Shown here in pieces: positions 41,461 through 49,937 of a stretch of 50,407 bases of DNA. This DNA comes from Lysobacterales bacterium (GTDB lineage Bacteria > Pseudomonadota > Gammaproteobacteria > Xanthomonadales > Xanthomonadaceae), in contig JAATFG010000070.1 of NCBI GenBank assembly GCA_015655355.1, positions 1 through 50,407 on the forward strand. The letters are read 5' to 3'. The notes below the pieces were generated by a model. It searched no databases, was not told where the DNA came from, and worked only from the letters and a program-made list of their open reading frames with translations. Made by a program: the position numbers and the translations under genes. Numbering within the stretch: position 1 is the first letter of the stretch; each line of letters opens with the position of its first letter.

Positions 41461-42738
41461 ATGGCCGCGCAGCCCAGTTCCAGCCGCCCAAACCAGGGTT
41501 CCACCACGTTGTCGATCGCGATCATCGGCGCGTTGTTCTTCATCTTCGGCTTCGTCACCTGGCTCAACGGTCCGCTGATCGGCTTCGTCAAGCTCGCCTT
41601 CAACCTCGACACCGATGCCAAGGCCTTCCTCGTCGCCACCGCGTTCTACCTGTCGTATTTCTTCCTTGCGCTGCCCTCGTCGTGGATCCTGAAATTCACC
41701 GGCATGAAGAAGGGCATGGCCGGCGGCCTGTTGGTGATGGCGATCGGCGCGGCGCTGTTCGGCCAGTTCGCCACGGCGCGGGTCTATCCGGGCGCGCTGC
41801 TCGGTTTGTTCGTGGTCGGCGCGGGCTTGTCGTTGCTGCAGACCGCATCCAATCCCTACGTCGCGCTGGTCGGCCCGATCGAAAGCGCGGCGCGGCGCAG
41901 CGCGGTGATGGGCATCTGCAACAAGTTCGCCGGCATCCTCGCGCCGCTGCTGATCGGCTCGCTGGTGCTGCACGGCATGGGCGACCTGAAGGCGCAGGTC
42001 GATGCCGCCGATGCCGCCGGCAAGGAAGCGCTGCTCACCGCCTTCGCCAACCGCGTGCATGGGCCGTACCTGATGATGGCGGCGTTGCTGGCGATCCTTG
42101 CGGTCGGGGTGCTGTTCTCGCCGTTGCCGGAAATCGAGACCGGCAGCGCCAATGCCGATGGCGAGGCAAAGCGCGACAGCATCTTCAAGTTCCCGCATGC
42201 CTGGCTCGGCGCGCTGTGCATCTTCTTCTACGTCGGCATCGAAGTGCTCGCCGGCGATGCGATCGGCACCTACGGCAACGGCTTCGGCCTGCCGCTGGAC
42301 CAGACCAAGTTCTTCACCAGCTTCACCCTCGGCGCGATGCTGCTCGGCTACGTCGCCGGCATCGTGCTGATCCCGAAGTTCGTCTCGCAGGAGGCGTACC
42401 TGAAGTGGTCGGCGCTGCTCGGCATCGTGCTGGCGCTGGTGGCCTACGTCACCAGGGGCTACGTCTCGATCGGCTTCGTCGCCGCGCTCGGCTTCGCCAA
42501 CGCGATGATGTGGCCGGCGATCTGGCCGCTCGGCATCAAGGGGTTGGGCAAGTTCACCGGCACCGGTTCGGGCCTGATGATCATGGGCATCGCCGGCGGC
42601 GCGATCATCCCGCAGCTGTTCGCGCACCTGAAGGAAGTGGCGAACTTCCAGCTGGTGTTCCTGCTGCTGGCGTGGCTGTGCTACGCCTACATCCTGTTCT
42701 TCGCCGTGCGCGGCCATCGCGTCGGCAGCAAGGCCTGA
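41461..42738 (+). CDS. nagP: GlcNAc permease, fucose:H+ symporter type MFS
   Basis: A 425-residue, 12-span MFS protein of the FHS/GluP/NagP group. Landmarks: IIGALFFIFGFVTWLNGPLI at the first span, FFLALPSSWILKFTGMKKGM, LSLLQTASNPYVALVGP, VGIEVLAGDAIGTYG and the late ANAMMWPAIWPLGIKGLG. The group carries neutral hexoses. NagP members take up free GlcNAc across the inner membrane, so phosphorylation must follow by a kinase. First gene of nagP-nagR-nagB-II(-nagA-nagX); four bases separate it from nagR. Confidence 0.93.
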   Translation: MAAQPSSSRPNQGSTTLSIAIIGALFFIFGFVTWLNGPLIGFVKLAFNLDTDAKAFLVATAFYLSYFFLALPSSWILKFTGMKKGMAGGLLVMAIGAALFGQFATARVYPGALLGLFVVGAGLSLLQTASNPYVALVGPIESAARRSAVMGICNKFAGILAPLLIGSLVLHGMGDLKAQVDAADAAGKEALLTAFANRVHGPYLMMAALLAILAVGVLFSPLPEIETGSANADGEAKRDSIFKFPHAWLGALCIFFYVGIEVLAGDAIGTYGNGFGLPLDQTKFFTSFTLGAMLLGYVAGIVLIPKFVSQEAYLKWSALLGIVLALVAYVTRGYVSIGFVAALGFANAMMWPAIWPLGIKGLGKFTGTGSGLMIMGIAGGAIIPQLFAHLKEVANFQLVFLLLAWLCYAYILFFAVRGHRVGSKA

Positions 42739-42742
42739 GCAA

Positions 42743-43804
42743 GTGACGCGTCGGCCGACCATCAAGGATGTCGCTTTGCGCGCGAAGGTCTCGCTGAAGA
42801 CCGTCTCGCGCGTGATCAACCACGAGGCCGGCGTGCACGACGCCACCCGCGTGCGGGTGCAAAAGGCGATCGACGAACTGCGCTACGAACCGGACGCCGC
42901 CGCGCGCAACCTGCGCAGCGGCACGCCGCACGTGGTCGGCCTCGTGTACGACAACCCGAACCCGTACCACATCATCGCGGTGCAGAACGGCGTGCTCGCC
43001 GCGTGCCGCGAAACCGGCTTCGGCCTGCAGATCCAGCCGGTCGATGCGACCTCGCCGCGGCTTGCGGACGAATTGATCGATTTCGCGCGCCGCTCGCGCC
43101 TGGCCGGCCTGGTGCTGACCGCGCCGATGTCCGAGCGGAAGGAGCTGGTCGCGCGCCTGGTCGCGGCGAACGTCGCCCTGGTGCGGATCATCGCCGCGAC
43201 CAGGGACCCGGACGACGGTTTGCCTTGCGTATGGATCGACGACCGCGACGCGGCCTACGAAATCACCGAACACCTGATCCAGCTCGGCCACACCCGCATC
43301 GGGTTCCTGTGGGGCGGCGCGCAGCACTTGTCGAGCATCGAGCGCCACGCCGGCTACGAACAGGCGCTGCGCGATTACGGCATCGAGCCGGACAAGCACC
43401 TGATCGTGCCCGGCGACTACACCTTCGACGACGGGTTCCGCGGCGCGCGGCGCCTGCTGTCGCTGCGCGAACCGCCGACGGCGATCTTCGGCAGCAACGA
43501 CGAAATCGCCGCCGGCGTGCTGGCCGCGGCGAAATCCGCCGGCCTCGACGTGCCCTACGACCTGTCCATTGCCGGCTTCGAGGACAGCCCGTTCTCGCGC
43601 CAGTCGTGGCCGGCGCTGACCACCGCCAAGCAGGCGACCGAGGACATCGCCAAGCGCGCCGCGCGCCTGCTGATCGGCACGCTGCGCCACGACGAACTTT
43701 CCGCGCCGCTGCACAACCAGGGCTTCGTGCCGCAACTGGTGGTGCGCGGTTCCACCGCGCCGTTGCGCGCACGCACTCCTTCGACGAACCCGAAACAACC
43801 ATGA
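42743..43804 (+). CDS. nagR: LacI-family repressor of GlcNAc genes
   Basis: A 353-residue LacI/GalR protein with a standard helix-turn-helix (TIKDVALRAKVSLKTVSRVI, residues 5-24) and hinge (AARNLRSG), then a periplasmic-binding-like effector domain. GTG start at 42743, four bases after nagP. The stop overlaps the next start by four bases (ATGA). In Xanthomonas and Shewanella, NagR of this family is released by GlcNAc-6-phosphate. Its expected sites are the palindromes upstream of nagP and the kinase gene. Confidence 0.92.
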   Translation: MTRRPTIKDVALRAKVSLKTVSRVINHEAGVHDATRVRVQKAIDELRYEPDAAARNLRSGTPHVVGLVYDNPNPYHIIAVQNGVLAACRETGFGLQIQPVDATSPRLADELIDFARRSRLAGLVLTAPMSERKELVARLVAANVALVRIIAATRDPDDGLPCVWIDDRDAAYEITEHLIQLGHTRIGFLWGGAQHLSSIERHAGYEQALRDYGIEPDKHLIVPGDYTFDDGFRGARRLLSLREPPTAIFGSNDEIAAGVLAAAKSAGLDVPYDLSIAGFEDSPFSRQSWPALTTAKQATEDIAKRAARLLIGTLRHDELSAPLHNQGFVPQLVVRGSTAPLRARTPSTNPKQP

Positions 43805-44856
43805 GCGCATTGCCCAAATTGCCACGCCCGCAAGACACCCTGATGTTCAACGAAGCCGGCTCGACCGCCGACGTCGTCGCCGCGCAATACGCGCGCAACG
43901 AAGCCACGATTGCCAGGCTTGCCGCCGAACTGCGCGCGCATCCGCCGGCCTTCGTCGCCACCTGCGCGCGCGGCAGTTCCGACCACGCCTGCACCTACGC
44001 GAAATACCTGTTCGAGACCCAGCTGGGCTTCGTCACCGCGTCGATCTCGCCGTCGGTGTCGTCGGTGTATGAAGCGAAGCAGCGCTTGCGCGGCGCTCTG
44101 TACCTGACCATTTCCCAATCCGGCAAAAGCCCCGATTTGCTGCAGAACGCAAAGGCCGCGCGCGAAGCCGGCGCGCGCGTGGTCGCGCTGGTCAACGTCG
44201 AGGATTCGCCGCTGGCCGAACTGGCCGATGTGGTGATTCCGCTGCATGCCGGCCCGGAAAAGAGCGTTGCCGCGACCAAGTCGTACCTGGCCTCGCTCGC
44301 CGCGATCCTGCAACTGACCGCGCACTGGAAGGACGATGCGGCGCTGCGCGATGCGCTCGTGCATCTGCCGGTAAGCCTGCGCGCCGCGTGGCAGGCGGAT
44401 TGGTCGGCGTTGACCGATGGCCTGGTCGACGCGCACAACCTGTTCGTGCTCGGCCGCGGCCTGGGCCTGGCGGCGGCGCAGGAAGCGGCGCTGAAATTCA
44501 AGGAAACCTGCGGCCTGCACGCCGAGGCGTATTCGTCGGCGGAAGTGAAGCACGGGCCGATGGCGCTGGTTGGCAAGGATTTCCCGGTGCTCGCCTTCGC
44601 CCAGCCGGACGAGACCGAGGCCGGGCTGGTCGCGCTGGCGCAGGAATTCCGCAGCCGCGGCGCCAAGGTGTGGCTGGCTTCGGCGCACGGCAGCTTCAAT
44701 GGGGAATGCTTGCCGCAGGTACCGGCGCCGCACGCGGCGGCCACGCCGTTGCTCAACGTGCAGAGCTTCTACCGGGCGATCAATGCGCTGGCGCTGCGCC
44801 GCGGCCATAATCCGGACGTGCCGCCGCATTTGAACAAGGTGACCGAAACGGTCTGA
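43801..44856 (+). CDS. nagB-II: Glucosamine-6-phosphate deaminase, SIS type
   Basis: A 351-residue double-SIS protein resembling the isomerase half of GlmS without the glutaminase domain. SIS-1 motif CARGSSDHACTYAKYLFE near residue 58, the phosphate-binding TISQSGKSPD near 102, EKSVAATKSYLASLAA near 156, and the second-domain LGRGLGLAAAQEAALKFKE and SAEVKHGPMALV. NagB-II releases ammonia from glucosamine-6-phosphate to give fructose-6-phosphate, replacing classical NagB. Coupled to nagR and followed by nagA, its natural partner. Confidence 0.93.
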   Translation: MSALPKLPRPQDTLMFNEAGSTADVVAAQYARNEATIARLAAELRAHPPAFVATCARGSSDHACTYAKYLFETQLGFVTASISPSVSSVYEAKQRLRGALYLTISQSGKSPDLLQNAKAAREAGARVVALVNVEDSPLAELADVVIPLHAGPEKSVAATKSYLASLAAILQLTAHWKDDAALRDALVHLPVSLRAAWQADWSALTDGLVDAHNLFVLGRGLGLAAAQEAALKFKETCGLHAEAYSSAEVKHGPMALVGKDFPVLAFAQPDETEAGLVALAQEFRSRGAKVWLASAHGSFNGECLPQVPAPHAAATPLLNVQSFYRAINALALRRGHNPDVPPHLNKVTETV

Positions 44857-44860
44857 GTCG

Positions 44861-44970
44861 TCATTCCGGCGCAAGCCGGAAGCGATTTTCCACAGGCCTC
44901 GGGTCTGGTCATCCAGCGACGTGCAGCGGAAAGATCAAAGACACTGGGTTCCGGCCTCCGCCGGAACGAC
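44861..44970. repeat. Inverted pair of REP-like palindromes upstream of nagA
   Basis: TTCCGGC-GCAA-GCCGGAA (44864-44881) and GTTCCGGC-CTCC-GCCGGAAC (44948-44967) are perfect hairpins in opposite orientation, each flanked outward by GTCGTC or GACGGA. Between them are about 65 bases of unique DNA. This is the layout of a REPIN (two REPs around a short spacer). The nagA ribosome site (GGAG at 44971) begins directly after the second hairpin. Confidence 0.8.
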
Positions 44971-44980
44971 GGAGCGACAA

Positions 44981-46126
44981 ATGAGTGTGACCGCCCTGCG
45001 CAATGCGCGCGTGTTGACCGACGCCGGCTTCGAGTCGGGCCTCGTCGTGCTGGTCGAGGATGGGAAAATCAGTGCGCTGGTGGCGGAAGCCGAAGCGGCG
45101 CAGCGCGCGCAGCTCGTGCACGACTTGCAGGGCGCGTACCTGCTGCCGGGCTTCATCGACGCGCAGGTCAACGGCGGCGGCGGCGTGTTGTTCAACAACG
45201 ACACTTCGGTCGAAGCCTTGCGCACGATGATGCGCGGCCATCGCAAGTTCGGCACCACGGGGATGATGCCGACCCTGATTTCCGACGACGTCGAGGTGAT
45301 GGAGCGCGCCATCGCCGCGGTGCGCGACGCGATCGCGCAGGGCATGCCGGGCATCCTCGGCATCCATCTCGAAGGGCCGTACATCGCGCCCAAGCGCAAG
45401 GGCACGCACAACGACGCGAAGTTCCGCGTGCCGGACGCGAAGGAGATCGGTTTGGCGACGTCGCTGCCGAACGGAGTCACGCTGATCACCTTGGCGCCGG
45501 AACAGGTGGGCGCGCAGATCATTACCGCGCTGGTCGGACGCGGCGCGATAGTCGCGGCCGGCCACACCGCCGGCACGTATGAAGAAATCCGCATGGGCAT
45601 CGATGCCGGCGCCAGCGGCTTCACCCATCTGTACAACGCGATGTCGCCGCTGCAAGGGCGCGAACCCGGCGCGGTCGGCGCGGCGCTGGAAGACGCGGAC
45701 ACGTGGTGCGGCATCATCGTCGACGGCGTGCACGTGCATCCGGCGAGCTTGCGCGTCGCACTGGCGTGCAAGCCGCGCGGAAAGGTCTTCCTCGTCACCG
45801 ATGCGATGCCGATGGTCGGTGCGGATTCGCCGAGCTTCGATCTGTATGGCGAGACCATCACCGCGATCGACGGCGTGGTGCGCAATGCCGCAGGTGCCCT
45901 GGCCGGTTCCGCGCTCGACATGGCCAGCGCGGTGCGCAACAGCGTGCGCCTGCTCGGCCTGCCGCTGGACGAGGCCGCGCGCATGGCTTCGACCTACGTC
46001 GCCGAATTCCTCGGCATCGACGACCGCTACGGCCGCATCGCGCCGGGCTACCAGGCCGACCTGGTCGCGCTGGACGAGCGCGAGCTGCAGGTGATCGGCA
46101 CCTGGGTCGCCGGCGAACCGGAATGA
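44981..46126 (+). CDS. nagA: N-acetylglucosamine-6-phosphate deacetylase
   Basis: A 381-residue amidohydrolase that removes acetate from GlcNAc-6-phosphate. GFIDAQVNGGGGV replaces the usual HxH metal motif, as in NagA. HLEGPYIAPKRKGTHN carries the metal-binding glutamate, then GHTAGTYEE, FTHLYNAMSP, DGVHVHP and the catalytic aspartate in FLVTDAMP. The ATG at 44981 has GGAG seven bases upstream; an earlier in-frame ATG at 44921 lies in the REP region and is unlikely. The stop overlaps the nagX start by four bases. Confidence 0.95.
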   Translation: MSVTALRNARVLTDAGFESGLVVLVEDGKISALVAEAEAAQRAQLVHDLQGAYLLPGFIDAQVNGGGGVLFNNDTSVEALRTMMRGHRKFGTTGMMPTLISDDVEVMERAIAAVRDAIAQGMPGILGIHLEGPYIAPKRKGTHNDAKFRVPDAKEIGLATSLPNGVTLITLAPEQVGAQIITALVGRGAIVAAGHTAGTYEEIRMGIDAGASGFTHLYNAMSPLQGREPGAVGAALEDADTWCGIIVDGVHVHPASLRVALACKPRGKVFLVTDAMPMVGADSPSFDLYGETITAIDGVVRNAAGALAGSALDMASAVRNSVRLLGLPLDEAARMASTYVAEFLGIDDRYGRIAPGYQADLVALDERELQVIGTWVAGEPE

Positions 46127-47205
46127 CTGCCGTGGGCAACGTGCGCCGCTTCGTGTCGGTCGACGTGCTGCGCGGCTGGGCGGTCGCGGCGATGCTGTTC
46201 GTCAACGATCCCGGCGACTGGGACCATGTGTGGTGGCCGTTCGATCATGCGGCGTGGAACGGCTTCACCCCGACCGACCTGGTGTTCCCGCTGTTCCTGT
46301 TCGTGGTCGGCGTGTCGATTTCGCTCGGCATCGTGCCGCAACTGGAAGCGGGCAAGCCGGTTTCCGCGATTCGCCGCGGCATCGTCATTCGCGGCTTGAA
46401 GTTGATCGGCCTCGGCCTGTTGCTGCATGCGTTCGCGATGCTCTGCTTCCATCGCGAATTCTTCCGTCCCTGCGGCGTGCTGCAGCGCATCGGCCTGTGC
46501 TTCATCGCCGCCGGCTTGGTCGTCACCGCGATCCGCAGGCCGGAATGGCAGTGGCGCGTGATCGCGATATTGCTGGTCGGCTACTGGGCACTGCTGCATT
46601 TCAACGGCGGCTACGACGAATTCTTCAATCTCGCCGACCGCATCGATTTCGCCGTGCTCGGCAAGTGGGTCTACACGCTGGACGCGACGCGCACCCACGG
46701 CCACGATCCGGAAGGCTTGCTGAGCACGCTGCCGGCGATCGCCACCACGCTGTTCGGCGTGCGCGCCGGCATGTGGCTGCGCGAAGGCAAGGTCGCGCGC
46801 ATCCTTGTCGCCGGCGCGATTGCGCTCGTGCTTGGCTGGCTGCTCGATGCACAGATTCCGATCAACAAGAACCTGTGGTCGTCGAGCTTCGTGCTGTGGG
46901 CCGGCGGCTGGTCGCTGTTGCTGCTCGGCGGCATGCAGGTCGCCATCGGGCGCTGGCATTGGCCGGCCATCGGCCGTCGCTATGGCGGCAATGCGATCGC
47001 CGCCTATGTCGGCGCCTACGTGTTGTTGTGCGTGCTGGTCGCATTGCACGGGTTCGATCCGCTCTACCACGGCCTGTTTGCGAGCTGGATCACGCCGTTG
47101 TTCGGGCCGGTCGTGGCCTCGCATGCGTTCGCGCTGGCGTGGGTCGTGCTGTTCTGGCTGATGGTGGGGTGGATGGACAGGCGCAAGTGGTACTGGAAGC
47201 TGTGA
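46123..47205 (+). CDS. nagX: NagX-like membrane protein (heparan-alpha-glucosaminide acetyltransferase family)
   Basis: A 360-residue membrane protein with about nine to ten hydrophobic segments. Landmarks of the DUF5009/HGSNAT-like family: RFVSVDVLRGWAVAAMLFVNDPG at the N-terminus, HAAWNGFTPTDLVFPLFLFVVGVSISL (in parts), RGLKLIGLGLLLH and GVLQRIGLCF. Bacterial NagX is a predicted inner-membrane protein that recurs in GlcNAc operons of proteobacteria. It might acetylate glucosamine units in the periplasm so that NagP can take them up, but this is inference. It is coupled to nagA and closes the operon before a terminator. Confidence 0.9.
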   Translation: MTAVGNVRRFVSVDVLRGWAVAAMLFVNDPGDWDHVWWPFDHAAWNGFTPTDLVFPLFLFVVGVSISLGIVPQLEAGKPVSAIRRGIVIRGLKLIGLGLLLHAFAMLCFHREFFRPCGVLQRIGLCFIAAGLVVTAIRRPEWQWRVIAILLVGYWALLHFNGGYDEFFNLADRIDFAVLGKWVYTLDATRTHGHDPEGLLSTLPAIATTLFGVRAGMWLREGKVARILVAGAIALVLGWLLDAQIPINKNLWSSSFVLWAGGWSLLLLGGMQVAIGRWHWPAIGRRYGGNAIAAYVGAYVLLCVLVALHGFDPLYHGLFASWITPLFGPVVASHAFALAWVVLFWLMVGWMDRRKWYWKL

Positions 47206-47262
47206 CGCGACAGGCAAAGACCCTCCCGGGCGTGCCCGAGCTTGCGCCATCGAGCCGCGTGA

Positions 47263-47287
47263 AAAAGCCGCGGTTTCCGCGGCTTTT
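47263..47287. terminator. Bidirectional intrinsic terminator after nagX
   Basis: AAAAGCCGCGG (47263-47273), TTT loop, and CCGCGGCTTTT (47277-47287) form an 11-pair stem with T-tracts on both strands. It ends the nag operon on plus and the YbjQ-like gene on minus. Confidence 0.93.
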
Positions 47288-47308
47288 CCCTGGCGCATGC
47301 GGCGCCGA

Positions 47309-47692
47309 TCAGCCTGCCGATGGTTCGACCACGACCGCGGTGCCGTAGCACAGCACTTCAGTCAGGCCCGGCATCAGTTCAGTGGCGTCGTAGCGGACGG
47401 CGATGACCGCATTGGCGCCGAGCTGCCTGGCGTGCTGCAGCATGTCGCGATAGGTTTCGTGGCGCGCCTGCTCGCACAGCTGCGTGTAGATGGTGATGTT
47501 GCCGCCGAAGATGGTTTGCAGGCCGCCGAAGAAATTGCCGACCACCGAGCGCGAGCGCACGGTGATGCCGCGCACCAGCCCGAGATTGCGCACGATGCGC
47601 TGGCCCGGCAATTCCAGCGCGGTGGTGACCATCGCATCGTTGAGGAACGAGGCCGGCGTGTGCGCCGGCGCGGTGTTGTACGGGTCGGTCAT
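47309..47692 (-). CDS. YbjQ/UPF0145 family protein
   Basis: A 127-residue protein of the YbjQ (DUF74) family, which forms ring-shaped pentamers and has sometimes been called heavy-metal binding. Landmarks: [63 protein letters not shown] (in parts) and [12 protein letters not shown]. The ATG at 47692 is chosen because the residues upstream in that frame belong to the overlapping hydratase region. Its role in the cell is not established. Confidence 0.88.
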   Translation of the reverse strand: MTDPYNTAPAHTPASFLNDAMVTTALELPGQRIVRNLGLVRGITVRSRSVVGNFFGGLQTIFGGNITIYTQLCEQARHETYRDMLQHARQLGANAVIAVRYDATELMPGLTEVLCYGTAVVVEPSAG

Positions 47693-47763
47693 GCTTGCCT
47701 CGGTTGCTGTCGTCCTCGTGCGGATGTTGCGACAGGAATGCGTGGCAAACCCTGCCGCGGTTC

Positions 47764-48558
47764 TCACTTCAGGTCGAAACTCGCGCTGACGCTGCCGAGG
47801 CCGTCGATGCGTGCGGTATAGGTCTTGCCGGCTTCGACCGTGGCCATCGGCCCGAGCGCGCCGGACAGCACGAGGTAGCCGGCCTTCAATGGCGCGCCGA
47901 CGCGCACCATCGTCTTCGCCAGCCACAGCGTCGCGTTGAGCGGATGGCCGAGGCATGCGGCGCCGATGCCGGTCGATACCACTTCGCCATCGCGGTCCAT
48001 CGCCATCTTGCAACCGCGTAAATCCAGTTCGCCGAGTTTCTTCGGCGAACCACCAACCACGAACGCGGACGACGAGGCATTGTCGGCGACGGTATCGACC
48101 AGCTTGATGTTCCAGCCGGCGATGCGCGAGCCGACGATTTCCAGCGCCGGCAGGGCGTAGTCGATCGCGTTGATCACGTCGATGATCGTCGGGTTCGGCA
48201 GGTCGAGATCGCGGCCGAGCACGAACCCGACTTCCGCTTCCACTTTCGGTTGCTGCAAGCCGGCCATCGGGATCGGCAGGCCTTCGCCGAAACCCATGTC
48301 GTCGAACAGCAGGCCGTAGTCCGGCGTGTCGACGCCGAGTTGCTTCTGCACCGCCGGCGAAGTCAGGCCGATCTTGGCACCGACGATGCGCGCGCCGCTC
48401 CGCAGTTTCAGCTGCGTGTTGTGGTTCTGGATCGCGTAGGCGTCGTCGGCGTCGAGGCCGGGAAAGGTGTCGCGCAGCGGAGCGATGAACTGTCCGCTTG
48501 CTTTCGCGTCGCGCAGCAGTTCGGCGGCTCGGGCGATGGCGTTGCTGTCGATGGCCAT
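47764..48558 (-). CDS. mhpD: 2-keto-4-pentenoate hydratase
   Basis: A 264-residue enzyme of the hydratase/decarboxylase family, sister to the decarboxylase at 19442-20233. Landmarks: [23 protein letters not shown] and the metal ligands Glu107 and Glu109 in [31 protein letters not shown] and [11 protein letters not shown] are hydratase-like. It lacks the decarboxylase-type KMGLTSxxKMxQMG block. It would hydrate 2-oxopent-4-enoate to 4-hydroxy-2-oxovalerate, exactly the missing step of the meta-cleavage operon. It stands alone, 27 kb away, among housekeeping genes. Confidence 0.9.
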   Translation of the reverse strand: MAIDSNAIARAAELLRDAKASGQFIAPLRDTFPGLDADDAYAIQNHNTQLKLRSGARIVGAKIGLTSPAVQKQLGVDTPDYGLLFDDMGFGEGLPIPMAGLQQPKVEAEVGFVLGRDLDLPNPTIIDVINAIDYALPALEIVGSRIAGWNIKLVDTVADNASSSAFVVGGSPKKLGELDLRGCKMAMDRDGEVVSTGIGAACLGHPLNATLWLAKTMVRVGAPLKAGYLVLSGALGPMATVEAGKTYTARIDGLGSVSASFDLK

Positions 48559-48665
48559 TGGTTTTTTCGGTAATCAAGTCGCGTGGGGCGACGGCCTCGG
48601 CATTGTAGCGGACGCGGAAAACCGCCCAGGGCTCGGCGAATCGGAAAGTTTTTGCCGGGGCATGG

Positions 48666-49895
48666 TCACGCCTGTTGTTTGCGCGCGGCGGAAATCGCGG
48701 AAATCCTGGCCTTTTTCAGCGCTTCGCCGATGGCCGGGCCGGAGACGCCTTGGGTGGCCAATTCCCGCGCGTTGACCGCGAGCGCGGCATCGCGCAGGCG
48801 CAGCAGTTCGCGGCCTTGCGGATAATCGCTGTCCTGCCTGCCGCCGCGGCCGCGCGCATCGGCTTCGCAAACCGTTGCCAGTTGCGCGATGCGTTCCGGC
48901 TTGCGCCATGCGTCGCAGCGTGACAGCAACTCGAACACGGTGGCGTCGCGCAGTTCGTGCAGGCGATGCACGTTCAGGTGTTCGCGGCAGGCGATCAGCG
49001 CCAGCTCGCGGTGTTCGGCGGGAATCTTCAGGCGCGCGCACAGTGCCTGCGTCGGCGCGAGGCCGGCGGTTTCGTGGCCGATGTGCCTGGGCAGCACGTC
49101 CTTCGGCGTCAGCGCCTTGCCGAGGTCGTGGCAGAGCGCGGCGAAACCGACGACGTCATCGCCCGGCGCGATGCGCGCGGCCATGTCGCTGACCATCTGC
49201 TGGTGCAGGCCGGTGTCGATCTCGGGATGGAATTCGGCGCGCTGCGGCACGCCGTACAGCGCATCGATTTCCGGCAGCACCGAGTGCAGCGCCTGCGCAT
49301 CGTGCAGCGTCGCGAGGAACGCGGCGGGCCGTGGCGAACGCAGCGCCTTGCGCAGTTCCTGGCAGACGCGCTCGGGCACCAGTGCGTCGAGTTCGCCGGA
49401 GGCGGCGATCCGCCGCATCAAGTCCAGCGTTTCCGCCGCGAGCGAAAATCCCGATGGCGAAAACCTCGCCATGAAACGCGCCGCGCGCAGCACCCGCAGC
49501 GGGTCTTCGACGAAGGCCGGGCCGACGTGGCGCAGCACGCGCGCTTCGATGTCGCGCACGCCGCCGCAAGGATCGATCAGGTTTCCTTGGTCGTCCTGCG
49601 CGATTGCGTTGAGGGTGAAATCGCGGCGCTGCAAGTCCTCTTCCAGCGTCACCGACGGATCGGCATCGACGACGAAGCCGCGATGGCCGCGGCCGTTCTT
49701 GCGTTCGGTGCGGGCCAGCGCGTATTCCTCGCCGGTCTGCGGATGCAGGAACACCGGGAAATCCCTGCCGACCGGCTTGTAGCCGAGTGCGAGCATCTGC
49801 CCCGGCGTGGCGCCGACCACGACCCAATCGCGATCGCCCGGCGCCAGGCCGAGGAGTTGATCGCGCACCGCGCCGCCGACGAGGAAGATCCGCAT
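48666..49895 (-). CDS. cca: Multifunctional CCA-adding tRNA nucleotidyltransferase
   Basis: A 409-residue class II CCA enzyme that builds or repairs the tRNA 3' end. N-terminal [22 protein letters not shown] with the catalytic aspartates, and [10 protein letters not shown]. The C-terminal HD phosphohydrolase domain is present ([21 protein letters not shown]), giving the multifunctional form found in gammaproteobacteria. Length is normal. It lies 42 bp after the lytic transglycosylase gene on the same strand, and the two may be cotranscribed. Confidence 0.96.
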   Translation of the reverse strand: MRIFLVGGAVRDQLLGLAPGDRDWVVVGATPGQMLALGYKPVGRDFPVFLHPQTGEEYALARTERKNGRGHRGFVVDADPSVTLEEDLQRRDFTLNAIAQDDQGNLIDPCGGVRDIEARVLRHVGPAFVEDPLRVLRAARFMARFSPSGFSLAAETLDLMRRIAASGELDALVPERVCQELRKALRSPRPAAFLATLHDAQALHSVLPEIDALYGVPQRAEFHPEIDTGLHQQMVSDMAARIAPGDDVVGFAALCHDLGKALTPKDVLPRHIGHETAGLAPTQALCARLKIPAEHRELALIACREHLNVHRLHELRDATVFELLSRCDAWRKPERIAQLATVCEADARGRGGRQDSDYPQGRELLRLRDAALAVNARELATQGVSGPAIGEALKKARISAISAARKQQA

Positions 49896-49937
49896 TCGCC
49901 GATTTTACATGCGCCGACGATGCCGCATCCGCGGCGC

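Noticed and set aside
41455..42846. A 463-codon minus-strand open frame
   Set aside because: Antisense to nagP, whose membrane spans and family motifs are clear.
47693..47763. A fusion of hydratase and YbjQ-like protein in one long frame
   Set aside because: The long frame covers the hydratase out of its true frame. Each gene has its own start and family residues.
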